Source: Neptunomonas concharum
GTDB lineage: Bacteria; Pseudomonadota; Gammaproteobacteria; Pseudomonadales; Balneatricaceae
Assembly: GCF_008630635.1 (NCBI RefSeq)
Contig: NZ_CP043869.1
Location: forward strand, 2,727,160 to 2,791,159
Direction of reading: 5' to 3'
Length of the DNA: 64,000 bases
Of this stretch, positions 1-7,391 are shown in pieces. The stretch's first letter is position 1. The number at the start of each line of letters is the position of its first letter. The position numbers and the translations under genes are program-made. Below the pieces are notes generated by a model. The model was not told where the DNA came from and made no database searches. It saw only the letters and a program-made list of their open reading frames with translations.

Positions 1-116
1 AAAGCCTAGTAACACGACTTAAGGTATTAGATAGTGAGACCTTTTGCGTTCCCGTTCATATTGTCAGCGTCTCATAACATACTCCTTGGCAAGTCATTAA
101 TGCCGAGGATATACAA

Positions 117-698
117 ATGTCTCCACACTCATCATTAGAACAGCAAGTAACAGCGCAACTCAAAGAAGGCGATATTCTATTCATTTCGATCAATAGTTTT
201 CTCTACAAGCAAGTGGCTCAGGGCACAGGAAGCTGGTGTTCGCACGTTGGTTTTGCCATCCAAGAAAAAGGTAAATGGTATGTGCTAGAAAGCGCAGTGC
301 CTACAGTACGAAAAACACCCCTTCACACATTTTTAAAGCGCACCTGCAATAATGAATTTGCATTGCGCCGTTTACCCTCTGAACTAACCACCACGCAGGT
401 TCTAAAGCTCAAATCGGCGGCGGATAAGCGTATGGGACGTTGGTACCACCTCGGGTTTAACTTCGACTCTACTCGCCAGTTTTGTTCTAAGTTTGTTCAT
501 CAGGTTTTCAAAGATGCTCTGGATATCAGTGTAGGAAAAGTAGAAACCCTCCAAGAGCTGATAGAAACCAACCCTCAAGCCAACTTAACCTTTTGGCGGG
601 CTTGGTATTTAGGCTTTATTCCTTGGCAACGTCGTACCATTACTCCCACCAGCTTATTGGTTGATCCACAATTAGAAACCATAATCTGCACGATATAA
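117..698 (+). CDS. YiiX/YebB-like permuted papain-like cysteine hydrolase
   Basis: A 193-residue protein of the circularly permuted NlpC/P60 (papain-like) fold. Visible family marks are GDILF near residue 18, SHVGF carrying the putative catalytic His near residue 42, a Glu in VLESAVP, and FCSKFVHQVF near residue 121 carrying the putative nucleophile Cys. Relatives are poorly characterised amidases or acyl hydrolases that may act on cell-wall or lipid substrates. No signal peptide is seen. The ATG has a GAGGA box upstream. The gene stands alone and ends in a hairpin terminator. The fold is confident, the substrate unknown. Confidence 0.75.
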   Translation: MSPHSSLEQQVTAQLKEGDILFISINSFLYKQVAQGTGSWCSHVGFAIQEKGKWYVLESAVPTVRKTPLHTFLKRTCNNEFALRRLPSELTTTQVLKLKSAADKRMGRWYHLGFNFDSTRQFCSKFVHQVFKDALDISVGKVETLQELIETNPQANLTFWRAWYLGFIPWQRRTITPTSLLVDPQLETIICTI

Positions 699-723
699 CA
701 AAGGAGGCGTTTGCCTCTTTTGT
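698..723 (+). terminator. Hairpin terminator after the papain-like gene
   Basis: ACAAAGGAGGC and GCCTCTTTTGT form an 11-bp stem with one G-U pair around a GTTT loop, starting at the stop codon. The right arm carries the T run. Confidence 0.6.
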
Positions 724-823
724 GTATACACTGTTACCCCTAAATATTCTCTCCCTGTATGAACCAAAGAAACCTTGACCAGAAAAAAGATTTACTTATT
801 AAGAATCAATAAGTTGAAATAAT

Positions 824-860
824 AAATCGTAATACCTATTTGGAGGTACTTACGATTTTT
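824..860 (+). promoter_or_regulatory. Leader hairpin upstream of the nitrate transporter (possible attenuator)
   Basis: AAATCGTAA (824-832) pairs perfectly with TTACGATTT (850-858). An inner TACCT/AGGTA stem closes a six-base ATTTGG loop, with one bulged C, and the structure ends in TTTTT. About 175 bases separate it from the nasA-like start. A second inverted repeat, ACTTATT/AATAAGT with a 7-base spacer, lies at 794-814. Nitrate assimilation operons are often controlled by transcript antitermination (NasR or NasT, ANTAR domain) at leader hairpins. The loop does not match the usual ANTAR hexaloop (A at position 1, G at position 4) exactly, so the assignment is tentative. The rest of the 699-1035 gap shows no gene. 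Confidence 0.4.
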
Positions 861-1035
861 AGGTAAGTTTCGCTATTCACAAGCTTTGATTCACATCAAC
901 ACGCTGCATCTGAATCTGACCTACTTTTGCCTCATCTTGGTAAGCAGGCTTTCGAAAAACCGACATCGATAGACTGTTAACTTCCGTTTCATTCGCACAT
1001 GTAGTCGCGATCTGTTCCGCTGCAGGAGTAGTCTT

Positions 1036-2508
1036 ATGACCACTGAAAAACTTCGATTGCTTAATTTTGGCGACCCCAAAATTAAAACATTACATATCAC
1101 TTGGTTCGCTTTTTTCCTGACCTTTGTTGTGTGGTTCAGCCATGCACCACTACTGGCAGCTATCAAAGTGGCATTTGACCTCACAACTGCAGAAGTCAAA
1201 GCCCTGTTAATTTTAAACGTTGCTCTAACCATCCCTTCCCGTATCGTGATTGGGACGCTTGTAGATAAGTATGGTCCCCGCGCTATTTACAGTATGTTGT
1301 TGATGGTCGGGGGCGTGATCTGCATCGCCTTTGCCTCGGCTCAAACATACGAACAACTAGCGATATTAAGATTTCTGAGCGGTTTCATCGGTGCTGGTTT
1401 CGTTATCGGTATTCGAATGGTTTCTGAGTGGTTCCCTGCAAAACAGGTCGGTATTGCCGAAGGTATTTACGGTGGTTGGGGTAACTTCGGTTCTGCTGCT
1501 GCAGCTATGACACTGCCTACGGTTGCTTTAATGTTCGGTGGAGAGGATGGCTGGCGCTATGCGCTAGGTATGACTGGGGTATTCGCATTCCTATATGGCT
1601 TACTTTACCGAAAAATTGCTCGTGACACCCCAAAAGGCTCAACTTACTTCAAGCCGAAAAAACACGGTGGTTTAGAGGTCACCAGCAAAGGCGATTTCTT
1701 CTTTTACCTATTAATGAACATTCCAATGTACCTTGCACTGGCAATACTTACTTGGAAGCTTTCACCTTCTAACCTCGGCCTACTGAACGAAACAGCAACC
1801 TATGGTATCTACGCCGTATTAGTCGTGTTATTTGTGGTTCAGGTTCGAGCTATCTACCACGTAAACGAAGAAAACTTAAAACATGGCGTACCTGAAATCC
1901 AGCGCTATAAGTTCAAACAAGTAGCGGTGTTGGATGTCGCCTACTTCGTCACTTTCGGATCAGAGCTAGCTGTCGTCTCTATGTTACCGCTCTTCTTCTT
2001 AGAAACATTTGAGGGATTAAGCCCTGTACAAGCGGGCTTATTAGCCTCTGGTTTTGCCTTTATGAACTTGGTTGCTCGCCCAACGGGTGGACACTTCAGC
2101 GATAAGTATGGTCGTCGCAAAGCCCTATCGATTTTGATCGCAGGTTTAGCTATCGGCTATATGGTACTTAGCCAGATTGATTCAAACTGGTTTATCCCGC
2201 TCGCTGTTATTGCAACTATGTGCTGCTCTTTCTTTGTTCAAGCAGGCGAAGGCGCTGTCTTTGCAGCGGTACCGCTGATCCAACGACGCATGACAGGCCA
2301 AATTGCAGGTATGGCTGGCGCATACGGTAATGTGGGTGCTGTTTGCTATTTAACTGTGCTCTCTTTCGTGGACTACTCAACTTTCTTCATGGTGATCGGG
2401 GCTTCTGCAGCCGTTGTCTTCTTGTTTGTTCAATTTATGGATGAACCCTCAGGTAAAATGGCGGAGATTCTACCTGACGGCACCGTACAGCTGATTGATG
2501 TTGAATAA
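1036..2508 (+). CDS. nasA: MFS nitrate/nitrite transporter, NarK/NasA family
   Basis: A 490-residue major facilitator protein of the nitrate/nitrite porter group, about twelve membrane segments. The nitrate-signature segments are visible: GGWGNFGSA at about 146-154 and [11 protein letters not shown] in the second half. The TM2 segment IPSRIVIG contains an Arg at about 69 that probably corresponds to the anion-binding Arg of NarK. DKYGPR and DKYGRRK are MFS loop motifs. An AGGAG box precedes the ATG. The next gene is a PP2C/kinase fusion, the same pairing seen beside nasA in Pseudomonas assimilatory clusters, which suggests uptake for assimilation. No nitrate or nitrite reductase genes are in the window. 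Confidence 0.85.
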   Translation: MTTEKLRLLNFGDPKIKTLHITWFAFFLTFVVWFSHAPLLAAIKVAFDLTTAEVKALLILNVALTIPSRIVIGTLVDKYGPRAIYSMLLMVGGVICIAFASAQTYEQLAILRFLSGFIGAGFVIGIRMVSEWFPAKQVGIAEGIYGGWGNFGSAAAAMTLPTVALMFGGEDGWRYALGMTGVFAFLYGLLYRKIARDTPKGSTYFKPKKHGGLEVTSKGDFFFYLLMNIPMYLALAILTWKLSPSNLGLLNETATYGIYAVLVVLFVVQVRAIYHVNEENLKHGVPEIQRYKFKQVAVLDVAYFVTFGSELAVVSMLPLFFLETFEGLSPVQAGLLASGFAFMNLVARPTGGHFSDKYGRRKALSILIAGLAIGYMVLSQIDSNWFIPLAVIATMCCSFFVQAGEGAVFAAVPLIQRRMTGQIAGMAGAYGNVGAVCYLTVLSFVDYSTFFMVIGASAAVVFLFVQFMDEPSGKMAEILPDGTVQLIDVE

Positions 2509-2526
2509 CACGCTATAGTCAAAAAA

Positions 2527-2544
2527 GGGAGCATCATTGCTCCC
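2527..2544 (+). repeat. Intergenic hairpin between nasA and the kinase gene
   Basis: GGGAGCA and TGCTCCC form a perfect 7-bp stem around TCAT. There is no T run after it, so on the plus strand it is more likely an mRNA-stabilising or processing hairpin than a terminator. Confidence 0.4.
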
Positions 2545-2570
2545 TCATCCTTCTCTGGGGAATAAGCATT

Positions 2571-4298
2571 ATGCACCTGAGCAGTGAAATCAGATTATCC
2601 ACCGCCCAACAGAGCATTACCGGCCGCAAAGCGCGTAATGAAGACTGCTTGGGCTTTTTTATGCCTATGGGTAATCTGCTAACGACGAAAGGTGCCTGTG
2701 GTATGATCGCCGATGGTGTCAGCACAGCTGAGGCGGGAGCCGAAGCCGCTGAGTACTGCGTGCGGGAGTTTATCAATGACTATTTTGACACCCCTGACAT
2801 TTGGACCGTCAAAAAATCTGCACAAAAAGTCCTCACCTCAATCAATCGCTCACTTTACGCCAGAAGTCATGAATACCTGAGCAGCACTCGGGGGTTTGTT
2901 TGTACGTTTTCGGTACTGGTGATCAAATCTCATACCGCTCACCTTTTTCACATTGGCGATAGCCGCATCTATCGTATCCGTGGTGATCATATGGAGTGTT
3001 TGACAACCGATCATGTGACCCCTTTGAGCCAAAGCTCCAGTTGCCTCTCACGCGCAATGGGCATGGATACTCATTTGGATATTGATTACCGAAGCGTCGC
3101 CATCGAGCCTCACGATATCTTCTTACTAACGACTGATGGCGTTCACGATACGTTACAACCACGAACGATCCAGACCATTATTCATGAATCAGACTCGCTG
3201 GATGAGGCCTGTGAAACGCTAATAACTGAAGCCTACAATGCGGGCAGCACTGATAACCTAAGCTGCCAACTGATACGTGTAGATCAAGTGGTTCGAGAAA
3301 GTATTGATGACCTCACCGACAAATTAACGGCGCTTCCTTTCCCCCCTGATCTAGAGCCTGGAATGCGCATTGATGACTACGAAATCCTCTCCGAACTCTA
3401 TGCCAGCAACCGTAGCCAGCTTTATTGCGTAAAGGATTTATCTGATGGCAAAGAGTGGGTCATGAAAACCCCTTCCCAAAACTACAATGATGACCCTGCC
3501 TATATTGAGCGCTTTATCATGGAAGAGTGGGTTGGTAGTCGTATAGATAGCCCCCATGTTGTGCGTATCTGTAACTCTAACCGCCCTAAAACCTTCCTTT
3601 ACTACTTAATGCAAAAAGTAGACGGTATTACGCTGGAGCAGTGGATTGAAGAGAACCCTTACCCGAAACCGGCAGAAGCCATTAAACTGGTTAAGCAGAT
3701 CGCCAAGGGCCTAAAAGCTTTTCACCAAAGAGAAACGCTTCACCAAGACCTAAAGCCCAGCAACATTATGATTTCAAAAGAGGGGCATATCACACTTGTC
3801 GATTTTGGTTCGGTTTATGTCTCAGGTATCGACGAGATATTTGTGCCCATCGAGCGGGATAAAATTCTGGGGACCGTTAACTACTCCGACCCACTGCTAA
3901 GACTCGGCCAGAATACAGGTATTAAGGGCGATCTGTTCTCTCTAGCCTGCATAACTTATGAAATATTCACCCATCACCTGCCCTACGGAGAGGGGTTAGA
4001 GCGCTGCGAAACGCCACAGCAATTAGAGAAATTAAAATATATACCCTCCGATCGCTATAACCCCATCCTTCCTATTTGGTTTGATCGAGCACTCATGAAA
4101 GGCCTCTCCATTAGGCCCGAAGAACGTTATCAATCCATAGAACAGTTTCTGCAGGACGCGACACACCCAAATCCAAGCTTTTTACTACCTAAAAAGGAAG
4201 AGAAGCAAACTTACAATATTATTTTTTGGCAGATGATGTCGTTAGTCTGGTTTATCACCTCGATGTTCCTTATCGCCGCTCTTTGGCTACAAGATTAA
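2571..4298 (+). CDS. Bifunctional PP2C phosphatase / Ser-Thr protein kinase
   Basis: A 575-residue fusion. Residues about 1-245 are a PP2C-type phosphatase: ARNEDC, MIADGVS, HIGDSRIYR and TTDGVHD supply the metal-binding acidic residues. Residues about 265-540 are a Hanks-type kinase: VMKTP with the ATP-binding Lys, HQDLKPSN at 391-398 (catalytic loop) and DFG at 411-413. The classical HRD is HQD here, as in many bacterial kinases of this group. A single membrane segment lies at about 553-571 with almost nothing after it, so both catalytic domains should be cytoplasmic and tail-anchored. The gene lies 62 bp after nasA and is probably co-transcribed. Its target is unknown; nitrate uptake control is an inference from linkage. 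Confidence 0.85.
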   Translation: MHLSSEIRLSTAQQSITGRKARNEDCLGFFMPMGNLLTTKGACGMIADGVSTAEAGAEAAEYCVREFINDYFDTPDIWTVKKSAQKVLTSINRSLYARSHEYLSSTRGFVCTFSVLVIKSHTAHLFHIGDSRIYRIRGDHMECLTTDHVTPLSQSSSCLSRAMGMDTHLDIDYRSVAIEPHDIFLLTTDGVHDTLQPRTIQTIIHESDSLDEACETLITEAYNAGSTDNLSCQLIRVDQVVRESIDDLTDKLTALPFPPDLEPGMRIDDYEILSELYASNRSQLYCVKDLSDGKEWVMKTPSQNYNDDPAYIERFIMEEWVGSRIDSPHVVRICNSNRPKTFLYYLMQKVDGITLEQWIEENPYPKPAEAIKLVKQIAKGLKAFHQRETLHQDLKPSNIMISKEGHITLVDFGSVYVSGIDEIFVPIERDKILGTVNYSDPLLRLGQNTGIKGDLFSLACITYEIFTHHLPYGEGLERCETPQQLEKLKYIPSDRYNPILPIWFDRALMKGLSIRPEERYQSIEQFLQDATHPNPSFLLPKKEEKQTYNIIFWQMMSLVWFITSMFLIAALWLQD

Positions 4299-4303
4299 GA
4301 TGT

Positions 4304-4699
4304 TTACCTAGCTTGGAGTAGCACAGGATTTTGCTGACGATCAAGAATCGTATATCCCGTCAGATCTTGCCCCATCATCACATCATTGGCCATCTGATTT
4401 AGGTAAGGTTCAGCCGCTTCGGTCGGTGGCGCAACGCCATCGCTCCCTCCTAGGCCAGCGATTAAGACAAAGTTCCAATCCTCAGAAATACCATCGGCCT
4501 CTTTAATCAGGGCATCAAAGCTCCGCAGCTCTTCTGGCAACTTATCGACACACATTAATGGTGTAACCGTACCTGTCTCGTTAACAGCGTTTTTTCCTTT
4601 TTTCTTATTACCTTCCGCTTTTGCAAATAACATTAACAAACGTTGCGGTTGCTCCTGTTGTTTTGCAGCTTCGATCAACTTTGAAAATTCACCGCTCAT
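4304..4699 (-). CDS. Conserved small protein of the family often labelled 'ribonucleotide reductase subunit alpha'
   Basis: 131 residues. Landmarks are EQPQRLLMLFAKAE near residue 20, TPLMCVDKLPEELRSFDALI near residue 45, a Trp in SEDWNFVLIAGL and a C-terminal GYTILDRQQNPV. From memory this layout belongs to a widespread proteobacterial family that databases often call ribonucleotide reductase subunit alpha. At this size it carries none of the catalytic Cys, radical-transfer or nucleotide-binding features of NrdA, so that name should not be taken literally. GGAGG sits just upstream of the ATG. It converges on the kinase gene with a 5-bp gap. Function unknown. Confidence 0.65.
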   Translation of the reverse strand: MSGEFSKLIEAAKQQEQPQRLLMLFAKAEGNKKKGKNAVNETGTVTPLMCVDKLPEELRSFDALIKEADGISEDWNFVLIAGLGGSDGVAPPTEAAEPYLNQMANDVMMGQDLTGYTILDRQQNPVLLQAR

Positions 4700-4849
4700 A
4701 AAACCTCCTTAATAGTACTGCCCACCATTGTTACACAGGAGAGAACAACAGCTTATTCCTCTGAAGGGGTATATCAAGGGCGAGAAAATGCGCTATCTTA
4801 AAGCTAACCCCTTGAGTACTGGGCTAAAGAAAATAGCATAAGGAAAAGT

Positions 4850-5233
4850 ATGAGCCGACAGATTATACGTCTGTTATACCTGCTAGCAGGCCTGCTCTGC
4901 GTATTGGTAGGGCTAATTGGCGTTGTATTACCACTCTTGCCAACCACACCCTTTTTACTGCTGGCCGCCTTTTGCTTTTCCCGCAGCTCAGAACGATTAC
5001 ACCAGTACCTGCTCAACCATCCCTGGTTTGGCCACCTGATCAGGGATTGGGAAAACCATGGCGTTATCCCCTTCAAAGCCAAACTGCTTGCCACCAGCAT
5101 GATGCTGGTAATGGTAAGCTACCCGCTGCTTTTCAAAAGCTTCCATTTAGGTTTAAAAGGGCTCGCCGCCGCGACAGTAGTCGGCGCGCTAGTGTTTATT
5201 TGGAGTAGACCGTCTGAGCCTGTTACGAAGTGA
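4850..5233 (+). CDS. YbaN family (DUF454) inner-membrane protein
   Basis: 127 residues with the DUF454 pattern: a first hydrophobic helix (about 7-27), VVLPLLPTTPFLLLAAFCFSRSS at about 25-47, HPWFGHLIRDW at about 57-67, then two more hydrophobic helices. The family is widespread in proteobacteria, integral to the inner membrane and of unknown function. An AGGAAAA box precedes the ATG. The gene is the left neighbour of the BREX operon and converges on brxL with a 52-bp gap that shows no terminator, only an 8-bp palindrome CTACGTAG at 5276-5283. Confidence 0.8.
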   Translation: MSRQIIRLLYLLAGLLCVLVGLIGVVLPLLPTTPFLLLAAFCFSRSSERLHQYLLNHPWFGHLIRDWENHGVIPFKAKLLATSMMLVMVSYPLLFKSFHLGLKGLAAATVVGALVFIWSRPSEPVTK

Positions 5234-5285
5234 AATAGGATAAAAGAAGGCAACGAATAGCAACTTTATCATATACTACGTAGAG

Positions 5286-7337
5286 TTATATCTTGATGTA
5301 CGTCACTTCGAATGCTTTGCACGCCCGATACTTCTGGTTGCGATTAGCAAGCTGAAACGCATCTCCCATATCGTACTGCTGAAAGATATCGAGCCCTCGG
5401 TCTAGGGAGATTTTCCACCCTGTATCAGTAACGATATGCCTAGCATGCTGCGAACCAGTTTTATCAAAGGAATAAGCGAATTTAATGCCTACTGTGAACA
5501 TTTCACTCTGTATCTTTTCAAAGAACTCCCGTTGTTGATCCCCTTTGAACTCATCCTCAACGGTCACTAAGCTCACTACCACCTCATCTTCTTCTACTTT
5601 TCCTTTAACGATAGTTTCGAGCAATTCCATCAGGTTACGCGCTTGGAAAAAGAGACGGATATAAGGGTCAGTAATGGTGATGTGTTTTGCACCCTGTAAA
5701 TAGGGTGAGAACAGGTCGTCATAAGAAACGCCCCGCTGATTTTCAGAAAAGGTAAGATGCCCTTCTATAGGCTGTTTTTCCTCTACAATTTTTGCTTCAG
5801 CCGATGAAGTATCAGATGCCTCCTTTTCGGGCTGTAATTCATGAAGGCTGACGTCGTCACTTGAAACTGTCTTGTGGAAGTAATTTGGGTATTCAAGTTC
5901 TTCTAACGTAGCGATGGGCTTTTCTTTACCCGATTTATCAGAATAAGCGAAATTGACATCAGCATACGTCGTATCAATTCTGAATAACTGATCTTTAACC
6001 CGCTTCCTGCCTTCCATTGCGAACTTCAAAATTTCTTCGATTTCTTCTGCCGTTGCTCCGCCTTGCGGGAAAAGAATTTTCATCAACCCTGAAAACGTTT
6101 TGTTGATAGCATCCCGGTCACGAGTTGATATGTTTGATGAAAGTGTAAAGTACTCTTTATATTGATCTGAATAATCTTGGTTACGAAGGTGGCGCAGAAT
6201 TTCAGCCAAATAATCCACGACAAAACCGTAGCCATTCGAGAACATTTCGCCACGGATAATATCCACTTCCCAGCCCGGAATATAAAAATGTAAGCGGTCA
6301 AGAAAGGCGGAGTCGTAGAACTTCTCTGGCAGTGCATCAAACAAATCTGAATGTTTGAGCATATACGGGAGGCTGTGCTCTGTGTTACCCACAAACACCA
6401 TGGAAGCATCAGCACCCAAGGTTTCAACACCACGAGAGAATGACTTGTTTGCCATGTAGTTCTTCATGATATCGACAAGGGCTTTATCGACCTTTTTCTG
6501 CTTGCCAGCAAACTCATCGAAAGCCACGGTATCCCAATAGCCAACCAAGCCGATCTTTCCAGAAGAGTTGTTGACGAATAACTTTGGCACACTCACTTCA
6601 CCGCCCGAAAGCAAAATGCCGTGCGGGGAGAATTCAGAGTATATATGAGACTTACCCGTACCTTTTGGTCCCAGCTCAATAAGGTTGTAGTTTCGTTCAC
6701 AAAACGGAATGAGCCTGACCAACTGAGTCAGCTTGCTACGCTTGCCAAAGTACCCTGGGTTAAAGCCAATGCTCTGGACGAGCACGTCAATCCATTCATC
6801 TAAGGAAAATTGACTACGCGCTTCTATGTAGCTGTCATAGTCGAAATGAGACATCTGGATCGGCTTGATCGTGCTTAGTATCCACGGGCTCGCGTCTTTG
6901 TCTTCAGTATGTTCATACTCAATATCGGCGATAACCCATACACCACCTACCAATAGTTTGGGATGCTGTTTTACTGTTCCAGAATCGATTAGAACTTTCT
7001 TTATGCATAGATTTGCGAATTGGGTTTCATAGCAATCTTTCTTGTCATTCAAGGCGACGCTAACTTTATCGATAACCTTGTGGCGGCCTTTCTCTCGAAT
7101 AGTCGATCGGATCAGCCCCGCTTCATTCCTATGTACGTAGTGTTTAGCTAGGATTTCTTTTACCGTTTGGATGCCGCTTTCAATACTGTCTTCATCATTC
7201 GTTGCGCAATACTGACCAAGCAAATATTCCAGAACATAAGAAGGGACTATTGCATTACCTTTTACGGTTTTAACCAAATCTTTGCGCACCACTAAGCCCG
7301 CAAATACATCGCATATTTTTTGGTTTAAGCCTGTCAT
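5286..7337 (-). CDS. brxL: BREX type 1 BrxL, Lon-like ATPase
   Basis: 683 residues, the usual length of type 1 BrxL. A Walker A motif GPKGTGKS lies at 223-230 and a Walker B-like VAFDEFA at 271-277. The C-terminal third (after about 530) resembles the Lon-type protease fold, with VSLVTVEDEFKGD as its beta core. BrxL is an AAA+ DNA-interacting protein needed for BREX phage exclusion in some systems. The gene is the last of the operon, 54 bp after pglZ, with a GAGGAAAAAG box before the ATG. It appears intact, with no terminator between it and the converging DUF454 gene. Confidence 0.93.
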   Translation of the reverse strand: MTGLNQKICDVFAGLVVRKDLVKTVKGNAIVPSYVLEYLLGQYCATNDEDSIESGIQTVKEILAKHYVHRNEAGLIRSTIREKGRHKVIDKVSVALNDKKDCYETQFANLCIKKVLIDSGTVKQHPKLLVGGVWVIADIEYEHTEDKDASPWILSTIKPIQMSHFDYDSYIEARSQFSLDEWIDVLVQSIGFNPGYFGKRSKLTQLVRLIPFCERNYNLIELGPKGTGKSHIYSEFSPHGILLSGGEVSVPKLFVNNSSGKIGLVGYWDTVAFDEFAGKQKKVDKALVDIMKNYMANKSFSRGVETLGADASMVFVGNTEHSLPYMLKHSDLFDALPEKFYDSAFLDRLHFYIPGWEVDIIRGEMFSNGYGFVVDYLAEILRHLRNQDYSDQYKEYFTLSSNISTRDRDAINKTFSGLMKILFPQGGATAEEIEEILKFAMEGRKRVKDQLFRIDTTYADVNFAYSDKSGKEKPIATLEELEYPNYFHKTVSSDDVSLHELQPEKEASDTSSAEAKIVEEKQPIEGHLTFSENQRGVSYDDLFSPYLQGAKHITITDPYIRLFFQARNLMELLETIVKGKVEEDEVVVSLVTVEDEFKGDQQREFFEKIQSEMFTVGIKFAYSFDKTGSQHARHIVTDTGWKISLDRGLDIFQQYDMGDAFQLANRNQKYRACKAFEVTYIKI

Positions 7338-7391
7338 TCTTTTTCCTCAGAAGTTCCGTCTTCTAGTTTGTTTAGTTCTGCCAACTCACCA

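Noticed and set aside
921-1232. 103-codon minus-strand frame across the nasA start
   Set aside because: It covers the leader and start of a clear transporter gene on the other strand, with no family features.
5276-5283. CTACGTAG palindrome at the end of the BREX operon as an attachment site
   Set aside because: Only 8 bp, no copy found near the tRNA end of the cassette, and no integrase gene is present.
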